Shown here: positions 24,091 to 36,300 of the stretch, piece by piece
Layout of the letters: every line of letters begins with the position of its first letter
Position numbering within the stretch: position 1 is the stretch's first letter
Translations under genes and position numbers: made by a program
Source: Trifolium pratense
Lineage: Eukaryota > Streptophyta > Magnoliopsida > Fabales > Fabaceae
DNA length: 64,000 bases
Direction of reading: 5' to 3'
Assembly (NCBI RefSeq): GCF_020283565.1
Contig: NC_060059.1
Coordinates: 40,912,338 to 40,976,337, forward strand
Notes under the pieces: generated by a model
Databases searched by the model: none
Told to the model about the DNA's origin: nothing
Seen by the model: the letters and a program-made list of their open reading frames with translations, nothing else

Positions 24091-24757
24091 TCTTTTATAT
24101 TATAAGCTTGTATACACAAGCAAACTCTAAATCCTAATTTGTTTTTCCTGTTTTCCCTCCATTTTATCTTGCAATTTTTATTAAAAAATAATATAATTTT
24201 GTCTTGACTAGGATTCGAACCTGCAACCATTCAATGCAAGGCAATATTTCCAACCATTATGGCAAGTATACCAATTGTAATTAAAATTATGTGCAATAAT
24301 TGATAAGCACCATCAATTTTAAAAGTATATCATATCAAAATTATTGTTGACTATATTATTCATCACGAAATATTTTTATGTCTTTCCTGATCAATGATTT
24401 TTTTTCTACCGGATCATAAATTTAGAGAATAATTATCATGTGAGATTTGGAAAGTTATTATCACGTGTAATTTGAAAAGTTATTATCAAACTCAATTCTA
24501 CTAAATCAATTTTTTTTGCAATACAACCAAACACAACCATAGTCATGTCACTAATCACATTCATTATTTTGTTTTTAATATTGCAGATTTAATATTAACC
24601 GATGATCAATTGATATAATATGCACTAGCAGACCAATTGTGATTTAAATTATGTCCACAAAGTGTTAAGCTCCATCAACTTTCATAGGAAAGATTTCATA
24701 CGACAATTAAGCACCATCAATTTTCATTGCACAATTTAAACAATTAAAAACCGATAA
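24091..24757. mobile_element. Helitron 5'-end fragment, older copy
   Basis: It starts TCTTTTATATTATAAGCTTG right after an A, matching the 5' start of the next element at 24758 in about 17 of 20 positions. No separate 3' terminus lies before 24758, so this is either a truncated copy or an outer Helitron sharing the 3' end at 26534. Confidence 0.45.
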
Positions 24758-26534
24758 TCTCTTATATTATAAGCTTGCTAACATAAGCTAACCCTAAACC
24801 AAATTTTTTCCCCTCATTTTCTCTTTCTTTTTATTGCAGCTTTATATTAAAAATATACAGATTTATCATCGAACCTGCATCTCTTACTTACAATAAAACC
24901 TTTCAACCGCTAAAACATGTGCTTCAATTATGAAAGAATTTAGGAATCCTAATATGTTAACCCTGTTTTCAATAAATTTGAACGGCGGAATTAATCACAA
25001 TTTTTATTTATTTATGGATGTCTACTTAAGTTTATGTTCTTGATTACGTCTTTAATTTTTTTTTAACCTTTAATTATCATCAATTTTTTAACCTTTATGT
25101 GAATATATGCCTTGACAGGAATATTTTTGTTTTGATGATTGACAAAAGAGTCCGAGAATGACAAGGATGCAAAAAGCGGAAAAGAGGGTCAAGCTTTTCA
25201 AGACATGAGTTATATACTTATTAAGTTATAATTCATATATTTTTAGGATCCTTATGTGAGTAGTAAAAATAGCTCTCATGAAAATATAACACACACTAAA
25301 ATTATTTTTGCATAAATTGTCTTTGGAAATTGCATATTTTCTTATGGCTTTAAAAATATTTGTGAGCATGATTTTGAACAAAGTCATAATTATATTATAG
25401 CAAAGGAAATGCTTTTCAACGTGCTACTAAGCAGGATGATATTTTTTTTCTGGCACACAAACATTTATGCATTAACTGTCTCAGCATGATTTTCTTATAT
25501 GGCATTATTTGTTTCCTTTCTTAAAAGAGACCATCGATTTTACAATATGCATAATCGTTTTTGCAAAGAGATCAATTGGATTAATTTCTTTCTTTTTTCA
25601 TAATATGACCGTTGCATATCATTCATTTTGGCATTAACCAAATTGTATCATTTGCATTAAAAGGTTTCGTTACCGTTGGAGGAATTCTTTATGGATTTTG
25701 CATCTCTCATTTTTCTCTTATAAATAGGTGCCTTATGCTAGCTTATTAAAAAACTTAATTTGGCATAAATATTCTATAAAAATATTACTCACCACTCTCA
25801 TTATCGTTACACTTGCTAATATATTTACTTGAGAGCTCTTTTATACTACATAGTTTATCTTGTAGTACTTGTGCTTCAATTTGTTATATCTACACATTTG
25901 GTGTAATCTTTCAATCTTGTAATTTCTATTGTATTGGGTGTGATCCCAAGGTTTTCAAGAGAGGTGATATCTCTTAGTTTAGAGGCTCTTGCACAAGGGA
26001 GGTGATATCCCATTGTTTGTGTTGAGAGTTCTCGATTGTAAAGGTTATTAGCTTATCCTGTTATAAAAGCTTGGTTTAGTGAAATCTCAAGGTGCTTTCC
26101 TTGGGGACTGGAGTAGGCCCTTTGTTTTGGCCGAACCAGGATAATTTCTTTGTGTTTTTCTTCTTACCCTTTCATCTCTTTTATTTCTCGCTGCAAGTAA
26201 TTTTTTATTTGGTTAAAATATTTTAAGTGCTTATTTTTAATCAATTTTTGAGTACACAATTCACCCCCCCTCTTGTGTCGTTTGGAGTCACTTGACTAAC
26301 ACTTTAGTTATCAGCAATTTTTTTTTAATAAGTAAACAAAACGATGAGATTCAAAAATTATTTCAAAAATATATAAAATATAAAATAAGCACATAAACAA
26401 ATATAGAATAATTAGTCCATGAAATTCTCTATACTACTCTTATTGAAAATGCTCTTAGAATTTTTGTATTTTATTTTTTATTATTACATATTACACCTAA
26501 TTAGACCCATGCACCGCATGGGTCAAAGTTCTAG
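24758..26534. mobile_element. Probable non-autonomous Helitron
   Basis: The 5' end TCTCTTATATTATAAGCTTG follows an A. The 3' end has an 8-bp stem-loop (ACCCATGC at 26505-26512, loop ACC, GCATGGGT at 26516-26523), then CAAAGTT and CTAG at 26531-26534, followed by T. TC..CTAG ends, a subterminal hairpin and A/T insertion are Helitron hallmarks. No RepHel protein is encoded. The interior holds LTR-like sequence (25130-26320). Confidence 0.55.
25130..26320 (+). mobile_element. LTR-retrotransposon fragment inside the Helitron
   Basis: GC-richer, transcript-like sequence (about 25860-26170) leads to AATTCACCCCCCCTCTTGTG and then TTGACTAACA. This resembles the 3' part of Copia LTRs, which end in CTAACA. 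No matching TGTTAG start and no protein domains were found, so it is truncated. The family assignment is inferred. Confidence 0.35.
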
Positions 26535-26535
26535 T

Positions 26536-27476
26536 ATAATTGAAACTTTTATTGTCTAGAATACTTAAGTATCATAAAGAAAAATATCATCTAAATAATT
26601 CAAAATCTATTAATGTATGTGAAACACTAGATCATGTTATTGGTACATAGAAACTTCAACATTCAAAACAAGCTTCAAAGTAATAATCTATCCAAAGTTG
26701 AACTACATCAACTAGAAGGAGTTTACATCAAATCATAGTGAAGAGATCACAAGAAGCATTCTTGCTCCTTTTTTCTTCTTCAAGGAAACTCTCCGGTTTG
26801 GTACCAGGTTCAATCTTGAAAAGCGACAACATCACCAATGTGAGCCCATTTAGATTAATTTTTTTTTGAGATTATGAAAAATAATTTATGCGAATAAATA
26901 AATTTTTATATTAATTTATAAATTTTTACTAGCAAAAATTGTATGTTCATAAACTATTATTTCATAAAATAATATATTAATTTTTTTTATTTGTTTAAAT
27001 TATTTTGCATAAGTTCAAAAAGCTCAAATTTGAAGGGCAAAAGTGGAAATAAGCTTTTTCCATCTCCTTTCTTGTCAAGTTTGAGAAAAGTACTTCTCTC
27101 TCGCAGTTGCTTCTCTTCTCAAATACCAAACGCACCTTAGTCAATAATCAATTACATAAAACTTTAGCCAAAAAATTACGTGTTTGCATTATACTTAGAT
27201 TCATTTTAAAAATCATGTGTTAAAAATCTTGATGGTAAAAAAGTCTCTGTAAAAAAGTCTTTAAAATTTCACAAAATCAATATAGTCCAACAAAATCTCA
27301 TAAAATCATCAAGACTTTTTTTTTGCCAAAATTGTCTCATGAAATCCCAATCCAATACACCCCCTAAGTATAAGATTATGTATGATCTTATTATAATAAT
27401 TAAGTGATTGATAAATGTGATCGATCGAAACCCCATTTTTGTATAGAATTCCGATTCCAATCGATCGATCATCGCG
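26536..27476. other. Spacer upstream of VPS11
   Basis: AT-rich DNA with no recognised gene. GATCGATCGAAACC and CGATCGATCATCGCG just before the ATG probably belong to the VPS11 leader. Confidence 0.4.
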
Positions 27477-28221
27477 ATGTATCAGTGGAGGAAGTTCGAA
27501 TTCTTCGAGGAGAAGTACGTTTCAAAATGCACGATTCCAGAGGAAGAAGATGAAGATGAAAGAGAGAAAGATAGGGAGAGGAAAATCGAGTGCTGTTCGA
27601 GTGGAAGGGGTAAGGTGGTTACTGGTTTTGATGATGGAACCGTTTGCTTGTTCGATCGAGGTCTCAAATTCAATTACGCTTTTCAACCTCACTCTTCTTC
27701 TGTTCTCTTTCTTCAACACCTCAAGGTTCTTCTTCTTCTTTCAATTTTTCAATTCCTTCAATTTGAATAGCTTTTGTGGATGAACATTGATTTTGGGAGA
27801 GGTGGGTAGTAAGTTGTAGAAAGTGGAAATCAAAATCATAGGTTAGAGGTGAAATTTGATTCATTCAATTGCTTCAGTTTTTGAATTGTTTGTTTTGGGT
27901 AAATGGGTTTTTCATTTTGATTGGTAAATAGTAATCTTTACTTGTTTTAATTTGATCATCTTTTGGTTGCTTCAATTTTTATTGTTGTTGTTGTTGTTGA
28001 GAATATTGCTTCATTTGTTAGAATTATTATCCTAAATCCCATTTTTCGTTGTTGGCATTGTGAAAATCGGTGAAAGGATTCTAGGGTTTAGTAAGGCTTG
28101 TTTGGAATTGTCTTATTTGAGCTTATCTATGGCAATTTTCATAAACTTTTTTCAGCTTATTTTCATAAGGGCTTGTGCTATAAGCTGAATATAAGCTGTT
28201 TATACAAACAGGGCCTTAATA

Positions 28222-28291
<70 letters not shown>

Positions 28292-31200
28292 GTCACACGA
28301 GTGTTTATATGTTGGTTTAAAAGAAAAGGTTGGTGTAGGACTTTTGTAGTTTAAATGCTTTCTATACTAGTCTTGATTTGAACTTAAAACAGTGTGTTTT
28401 TGTCTGTTGATTAACCAGCAACGCAACTTCCTGGTAACAATTGGGGAAGATGAACAACTTACTCCTCAGCAATCAGCTTTGTGCCTGAAGGTTTTTGACT
28501 TAGATAAGATGCAATCTGAAAGTACAAGCACGGCGAGTCCTGATTGTGTTGGGATATTGCGTATATTCACTAATCAGTTTCCTGAGGCAGTGGTAATGAC
28601 ACTGTTATGCACGCTTGTTACTCTTTATCTTTAGAGAAATTATATTTATATGGTAATGGTAAATCTGGTTAGCAACACAGTTTGATTACTTCTGCCCCTC
28701 TTTTTAATGATTCTGGAACTACGATATATTGCAGATTACATCTTTTATTGTCTTAGAGGAAGTGCCTCCTATACTCCTCATAGCTATTGGCTTAAACAAT
28801 GGTTCTATTTACTGCATCAAAGGAGATATTGCACGGGAGCGTATCACCCGTTTCAAGCTTCAGGTGGAAAACCATTCAGACAAAACTCATTCCTCAATCA
28901 CTGGTCTTGGGTTCAAAGTGGATGGTCAAACACTTCAGTTGTTTGCGGTAACCCCAAGTTCTGTGAGCTTGTTTTCATTGCATGATCAACCGCCAAGGAG
29001 GCAAACGCTTGATCAGATTGGATGTGGTATAAACAGCGTTGCAATGAGTGACCGTTCTGTATGCAACCTTCGTTCCTTTCTCTCAGTATATTTTTATATG
29101 TTATCATATGCATATCCTTGCCGAATGCTAAATATTGATGTATGTTAACATGAACAGGAGTTTATAATTGGTCGGCCAGAGGCAGTATATTTTTATGAAG
29201 TTGATGGACGCGGTCCTTGTTGGGCTTTCGAGGGAGAAAAGAAGTTGGTAGGATGGTTTCGTGGATACCTTTTGTGTGTTATTGCAGATCAAAGAACAGG
29301 AAAGCATACTTTCAACATATATGACCTGAAGAATCGTTTAATAGCCCACAGTGCTCTGGTTAAAGAAGTTTCTCATATGCTCTATGAATGGGGTACCATC
29401 ATACTCATAATGACGGACAAATCAACCTTATGTATTGGGGAAAAGGATATGGAAAGCAAGTTAGACATGTTATTCAAGAAAAATCTATATACTGTAGCAA
29501 TTAATCTTGTTCAGACTCAACAAGCAGATGCTGCAGCTACTTCTGAAGTTCTGAGAAAATATGGAGATCATCTATACAGCAAGCAAGACTATGATGAGGC
29601 AATGGCCCAGTACATAAATACCATTGGTCAGCTTGAACCTTCGTACGTGATACAAAAGTTTTTGGATGCTCAAAGAATCTACAACCTCACAAATTACTTG
29701 GAAAAGCTACATGAAAAGGGGCTTGCTTCTAAAGATCACACCACACTTCTATTAAACTGTTACACCAAGTTGAAAGATGTTGAAAAACTAAATCTATTTA
29801 TTAGAAGTGAAGACAGCATTGGGGAACTTAAGTTTGATGTGGAAACAGCAATCAGGGTTTGCCGTTCTGCCAATTACCATGAGCATGCAATGTATGTTGC
29901 AAAGAAGGCAGGGAGGCATGAATGGTACTTGAAGATTTTGCTTGAAGATCTTGGTAATTATGAAGAGGCCTTGGAATATATTTCTAGTCTGGAATCAAGT
30001 CAGGCTGGGATGACAATAAAGGAGTATGGTAAAATTCTAATAGAGCATAAGCCATCAGAGACAATTCAGATTCTCATTAGGCTTTGCACAGATGAGGGTG
30101 ACAAAAGAGGTCGGTCAAATGGTGTGTATGTGTCTATGTTGCCATCTCCTGTTGATTTTCTCAGCATCTTCGTTCATCACCCTCATTCCCTTATGGATTT
30201 TCTTGAAAAATATACCAATAAGGTCAAGGACTCGCCTGCTCAGGTGGAGATTAACAATACCCTTTTAGAGTTGTATATATCCAATGAATTGAACTTTCCT
30301 TCAGTATCACAGTCTAACGAGGGTGCAGATTACCTTAATGTAGCATCAGGAAAAACTTTGAATGCGAGCGCCCAAACCAATGGAACTATTGCTGATCACA
30401 AAAGTTCAGAAAAGGAAAAAGGCCGTCTTGAAAGGCGTGAAAAGGGTCTACGCATGCTTAAGAGTGCATGGCCTCCAGAAACAGAACATCCACTTTATGA
30501 TGTTGATCTAGCTATTATACTATGTGAAATGAATGCATTCAAAGATGGGCTTTTGTATTTGTATGAAAAGATGAAACTCTATAAGGAAGTAGTTGCTTGC
30601 TATATGCAGGCGCATGATCATGAGGGCTTAATTGCATGCTGCAAAAGACTGGGTGATTCAATTAAAGGAGGGGATCCATATCTCTGGGCAGATGTACTCA
30701 AATATTTTGGTGAGCTTGGAGAAGATTGCTCCAAAGAAGTAAAAGAAGTTTTGAATTACATTGAAAGGGATAATATTTTGCCCCCCATAATTGTCCTTCA
30801 AACTCTGTCAAAAAATCCTTGCCTCACACTTTCTGTGATCAAGGATTACATTGCTCGGAAACTTGAGCAGGAATCAAAGATAATTGAGGAGGACCGACAA
30901 GCTATTGAGAAATATCAGGTTGGATCTTTTTTCTTAAACATGGTTTGATCTTAACTATATATATATTTTTTTTGAAAGGTGACCTTAACTATATCTGATA
31001 GCTTATGTATTGTATTTGTATGTCCGTCCTCAAATAGCCGTTTTCCTTGCTTTTAGTCTATATATGTAGCCCTGTTCTTGTGACTAAGTTATATTTTTAG
31101 TTTATTTTCTTTGAGTAAGCTTTTGCTTGAGAGATATTTCTTAATATCATCATGGCATTTTAGAAAAGTTAACAGTATCATAGGTAATCTCTTAAGGGTG

Positions 31201-32199
31201 GTTTCCTTATTTAATTATGATTTAGAGTATAAGCAAGCATACACAGATTGTTCGTAAATCATTCAACATGGATTACATCACATATCTCACATTTTTTCTC
31301 TTCCCTAAACAGTTTCTGCTACTCCGGATAATTTCCTCATAATTAAACATGAACAAGAATTTGGATATTGAACAGAAAATGGAGAAATTGGAATTTGTCA
31401 TTCTTGAACTCTCTGAGCGAAGGAATGAAAAACACTTATTTGAAATTAGAGCGTTGACCATTAGGTGACTTTGGTCATTTAATGTGAAGCAGACATATGT
31501 GCTTTGCTATATATCTGTTATGGTCAGCATCTCCATATATGTTATAAAGCAAGCCACATGTTTATAATTTGTGTGTGAACTGAATTTTTGTCACCTATAT
31601 CTCTTTTAGTTCCTGTTGAAGATACAGATTAGTGTTTAGGGATGATAAATTTGTAAATACAAAAGATTAGTTTTATAAGAAGTGATAATTTCTTTTAAAT
31701 AATTCTTGCCTAATGCAAGTTTGTAGTGGTAATTGTACTATCTTAGTCATTTGCTATTTTTACTGTAAACAGCATGGAAGGATTTTTATTAAGTATTCTC
31801 TCTGTGCAGGAAGACACACAGACAATGAGGAAAGAGGTTCAAGATCTTAGGACAAATGCGAGGATTTTTCAGCTTAGCAAGTGCACGGCATGCACTTTCA
31901 CCCTAGATCTTCCTGCTGTGCATTTCATGTGCATGCACTCATTCCATTTGCGGTGCCTTGGCGATAATGAAAAAGAATGCCCCGAGTGTGCCCCAGAATA
32001 TAAGTCTGTCTTAGAAATGAAAAGAAATTTAGAGCAAAATTCTAAGAATCAGGACAGATTTTTCCAGCAAGTTAAGAACTCCACAGATGGGTTTTCTGTC
32101 ATTGCTGAATATTTTGGAAAAGGGATTATCAGCAAAACAAGCAACGGATCCACTTCGGGTCTCAGATCTGGAAATGCATCATCAAGTAGTGGCTTCTGA
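27477..32199 (+). CDS. VPS11: Vacuolar sorting protein VPS11 (HOPS/CORVET core subunit)
   Basis: Core subunit of the HOPS and CORVET tethering complexes, which drive endosome and vacuole membrane fusion at the tonoplast. Five exons join in frame: 27477-27725, 28419-28592, 28735-29058, 29158-30918, 31810-32199, giving 965 aa (Arabidopsis about 930). The N-terminal beta-propeller region covers about 1-340 and includes IAIGLNNGSIYCIKGDIARERI and EFIIGRPEAVYFYEVDGRG. A helical clathrin-repeat solenoid follows (about 390-800, including YGDHLYSKQDYDEAMAQYI). A coiled coil and a RING-H2 domain (C861TAC..CMHSFHLRCL..CPEC) lie near the C-terminus. Exon 4 carries most of the solenoid. All junction phases are consistent and no lesion was seen. 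Confidence 0.94.
28093..28217. mobile_element. Short MITE in VPS11 intron 1
   Basis: AAGGCTTGTTTGGAATTG at the left and TACAAACAGGGCCTTA at the right are inverted. TA(A) flanks both ends. The interior has ATAAGCTGAATATAAGCTG words like the MITEs at 12698 and 50643. Confidence 0.55.
28224..28292. repeat. (TA)n microsatellite passing into (TATG)n
   Basis: About 56 bp of uninterrupted TA repeat is followed by about four TATG units, inside VPS11 intron 1. Likely length-polymorphic. Confidence 0.9.
30950..30994 (-). repeat. Possible retroposition footprint in VPS11 intron 4
   Basis: CTTAACTATAT (30950-30960) recurs at 30984-30994. Between them is a T-run followed by GAAAGGTGAC, that is, CACCTTTC plus an A-run on the minus strand. 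Weaker than the other footprints because the duplication is only 11 bp and AT-rich. Confidence 0.4.
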
Positions 32200-32377
32200 G
32201 GTTTACTATTTGCGCCCTTCCTTTCAGATTTTTGCTCCATTCATTACTAAAAAGTTGGTTTCTAAACATTGAATGAACCTGATTAATTTCCGGGTTTTCG
32301 ACTTCTCCATTATTACTCCAGCAGCTTCAATTTTCTTGAGTTTATATTTTTTTCATAATGTGCTAGCTGTTATATGT

Positions 32378-32895
32378 TACTCCCTCCGTCCCTAAGTATA
32401 GGAACCCCTACCAAAAAACACAAGTATTAAGAAAAGTTGTTGGACTAATAATTTTGTTTGACTTGTGTTAAACTATTACTAATTTTCTCTTTATATTTAA
32501 TGTATTCAATGTTGTTTTTTATATTTCATTACAAATCAGTGGTATTAATCAGGGTTATATTTGAAAAAAGAGTTATACCGAGGAAAATGGCTCACATAAA
32601 AAAAAAAAAAAGTTTCCAAATGGTCATTTTGTTGGAGGCGTTAGAATCTAGTTTTTACGTCAATTCGTTTTGGTTAAGTGAAATCGAAATGTAGATTAAC
32701 ACGTAAACTCTAAACTCGTTGAATTTACTTTATATTAAAATAAACATATAATACATATTTTAACTTATTAAATTTTAAATGTAATCTAAAATTAATAATT
32801 ATTTTTAATTTAGAAATTTACGTGCTATGAATATTAATTAAAGAAAATATGACAAAATTAATTTTAAATATTACTTCCTCCGTCCCAAAATAAAT
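32378..32895. repeat. Two Stowaway-like terminal sequences
   Basis: TTACTCCCTCCGTCCC at 32378 and TTACTTCCTCCGTCCC at 32873 match the common plant Stowaway terminal repeat. Both point the same way, so they are ends of two separate, decayed or overlapping elements rather than one intact MITE. Confidence 0.5.
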
Positions 32896-32944
32896 GACCT
32901 AGTTGATCATTGTCACGTTTACCAATGTACAACTTTAATCGAAA

Positions 32945-33360
32945 TGTAGAAATTTGGTGTTTGTGATATATATATATATTTTTTTGGCTTTACACCACCA
33001 GTTTAATCTGGTTCGGGGGTCAATTCTGGCATCAAGTGGTTCCAGCCACCTCCGAACGCAATTGTGGGGGATCGAACCGCGGTCCTCCCTACGAGTTCAG
33101 CGCCGATAACGATTGGTTGGTGTTTGTGATATTTGATTATGAAGTTTGGTGCTTGTGAATACAATAAATAACTGAGGTAAAAACGTTCTTAGAAGAAAAT
33201 TACCTAGAGGTTCAATTGTTTTTGTGAGAGAGGAAGTTTCTTAGACGGTGTAGAAATTTGGTGTTTATGATATTTTTTTTTTTTTTTTTTTTTGACAAAG
33301 TGATATTTGATTACGAAGTTTGGTTCTTGTGATATTTAATTATGAAATTTGGTGCCTTTA
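32945..33360. repeat. Degenerate tandem repeat hosting a SINE
   Basis: A unit near GAAATTTGGTGTTTGTGATATTTGAT recurs at about 32947, 33117, 33140, 33250, 33300 and 33335 with variation. The SINE at 32970-33116 interrupts one unit. Confidence 0.5.
32970..33116 (-). mobile_element. SINE with 16-bp target-site duplication
   Basis: Same family as 217-377, minus orientation: box B GGTTCGATCCC, conserved block GGTGGCTGGAACCACTTGAT, 3' end TGGTGTAAAGCC plus A-run (the T-run at 32976-32983). TTGGTGTTTGTGATAT occurs at 32954-32969 and 33117-33132. Because this 16-mer is also part of a local tandem repeat, the duplication is slightly less certain than for the 217-377 copy. Confidence 0.72.
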
Positions 33361-36300
33361 ATAATGTAGTTTCGTGGGTTGATGCGTCTCATATATGTTC
33401 ACCGACTACCATCATTATTAGTTAGTAAAAACTGAGGAGTGTTGTAACTTAAACGTAGCCATTTCAGCCAACTCATAGCTTCCTATATGTTAGGTTTTAG
33501 GTTTTCTAGATTTGCCATTCACAACTAATGTGGTCAATCATTGTGCTGTTATCTTTCTCTCATGGTTAGGAAATCTGCTATATATGTATCGGGTGCATTG
33601 TTGTCAAATATCGGCTATGGTGGATTGCTGAATTTTTAACAACTGACGTATCAAATTTGTGATGGATGGTAGCTCAAAGTAACCTTTTTTTTGGCTTTGA
33701 GCCATGGTCTGCCATCCGCAATCGATAACATTGACGGGCTGTATGTTTTATTGCATTTCATTTTCTTTCCATTTGCTGTCGTGTTTTAGTAACTTGACTC
33801 TCATGCAAAGTTTCAGAAGGGTTGTTTGCAATGGAAAACACTTTTCTTCATGCTTCCTTAGCAGACTTTGCTTGTTGATCTGTTTTTTAGTTTAAAAAAT
33901 TTGTAGGATCTGTTGTGTACACTACACGAGGTTGGAAAAAATTGTGCAGCATGGGAGCAATGTATAACTTCACCGGAGACAATTTAGTCCCCCACTTAAC
34001 CATTTGCGCGACTGACTTCTGATTTTAGTGGCTAACAAAGAGGTTGTAGATCTATCTACTGGATGCTTGATCTTGATGTTGAAATATCAACCCTATATCA
34101 ACTTCATGAGGCCCCTTGTGGTCCCTATTTTTTGGTAAGTCTTGTATCATTAGAACTACACAAATTGAACTCAGCTAAATGGCAATTTTTGACACATGTT
34201 AATCACACAACTAATCTGCCAAATTCCTAGCTGGAAATTTTTTAAAATTTTTGCTTCTTTTGGCCATGATTTTGAATTATCTTTCCCTCCAATTCACAAA
34301 CTCGCTTATTGGGCCTAAGGCAAGAGTCCAGTCCAACCATATTAACCAAGCCCGGTCCGGATTGTGCAAAATAATAAAAAAAAACGCATCCGGCCAAACA
34401 AAGACAGCGAATAGCTCTCATATGTCGTTTTCATCTTCTCCTTTCTCACATGTGCTCTCTGAATTCATCTTCTCCTTTGGGCTATGAACTTTGAAACAAT
34501 TTTGAAATCAAAAGTCTTCAATCCCTTATCCATGCAACATCTACTTCTCACACTGTCAAAGCTTCAGAAATTCCATTTTAATCCCTTATCTCTCTTCAAA
34601 TCCTCCTCTAATTTGGGAATTTTTTCTCATGTCTTTACAAGATGAAAAACCCAATGTTGAATAATACCCATTTTATTGATTCATTCTCTGTTGATTTTGC
34701 AGGTTTGGTCAAGGCGCATGCAGTTTGGATTTCCCTCCAAAGGGATAAGATCAGATGAATAGGTAAAAGGTAACTTTGAATTTCAATTTCAGATTCTCCC
34801 GCCTTCAAATTCAATCGATTTATTCATTTTATAATTGAAATAGGGTTAGAGGTTTTGTCTATTTAAGCAGTTATGTAGTTTTTTGGCTTCTCCATCTGTT
34901 ATTTTATGGATTTAATTTCATCATCTGATTTTTATGCTACCTGTTTCTTTTTTGTCTATGTTTGCAAATTTATTTTTCTTCTCAATCTTCTCAATCGAAT
35001 CCTCCAACCTGTTTCAAGACCCATCCAGCAGGTAATTTCAGTTTTGTTCTTTTTCCAAATCCCTAATTTTCTTTTCGTTCCTCTTTCTAATCCTCTTTCT
35101 GTTTTTTTTTGTTGATGATTATCCTGTTTCTGTTGCCATTGGGTTTTATTGTTCATTATGATGATTTTGTTGTTTTTTTTTAAATACAGAGATTTTGTTG
35201 ATTTCGAAAGTTGGTTGCTTTACTGCTCTAAAAAGTTAGACAGGGGTAAGAGCTTAATTGTTTTGCTAATGATAATTATTTTCATGTTTCTTCATCAAAT
35301 TTTAGTTTCAAATCATATCATTTTTCTTGCTTTGGAATGTTTTATTGTTTGTCAGGTTTACAAATTAGGATAGCACATTAACCCTTTGGAATTTAACTGA
35401 TTTCTAATATGGTTTTGTTTATTTAAATCTGCAGCTTAGGTTTCATTAAGAAATAAGTATGCTTTCAATATTTTATGAAATTTTAAACACAGCAAGACTT
35501 TTTTTTTTTGCTCATTATATAACTTATTTGAGGTCTTTTATTGAATTTATTTTGTACATACTTCTTGATGAGAATACTCTTTTATGCATTATATTGTTCA
35601 ATGTGATGAATGTATTTTAATATTGAATACATTTATGATATATTGAAAATTATACTTGAAGCACACGAAAAGTGTGAATGTTAATATTCAACCAATGGGA
35701 AAGCTATTTTGCTAGCATTATTCTAATCCAATTTCAACTATTTGTTACAAGAATATATGTTTCAATTAATCTCCTTAATTGCGTATTTTATGTTTTCTTA
35801 ATCTCATATATTAATCTAATCTCATATATTAATCATGATTTAATTTTTTATTTTAATCTTGATTTGCATGAGGATATAGCTTTTAACTAGACTACATTTG
35901 TTGACTGAAAGGCATGGACTGAAACCAAAAGGTATGGATAATAGGGCTCAAGCCATTTAGGAATTTCAGTGCTTTATGCCCATTGTTTGACCAAGGATTT
36001 GAGGGCTCAAGCCATTCAGGTTATTCTATGTTACTTGATGATAAAACTTTAAAAAAAGGATTGAACCATTACTTGATTACTCAACCTGAAATGAATTTTC
36101 TTCACTATTTCATGAGTATGTGATAGCTGCATTTGGTAAACACATGGCTACATTTACTAAACCTGAAATTGCACTGATATGTGAACTTGATATCTATTAA
36201 TTCTATTAGCATTTTTGGATGCTTGAATTTTTTAAATTGTGATTGCATTTGGACTGAAATTGATTTAAAACTGCATAGTTCTTTCAAATTGCATAATTTT

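Noticed and set aside
33260..33310. Long T-run followed by GACAAAG as a further footprint
   Set aside because: The flanking match (TGATATTT) is part of the local tandem repeat, so a target duplication cannot be shown.
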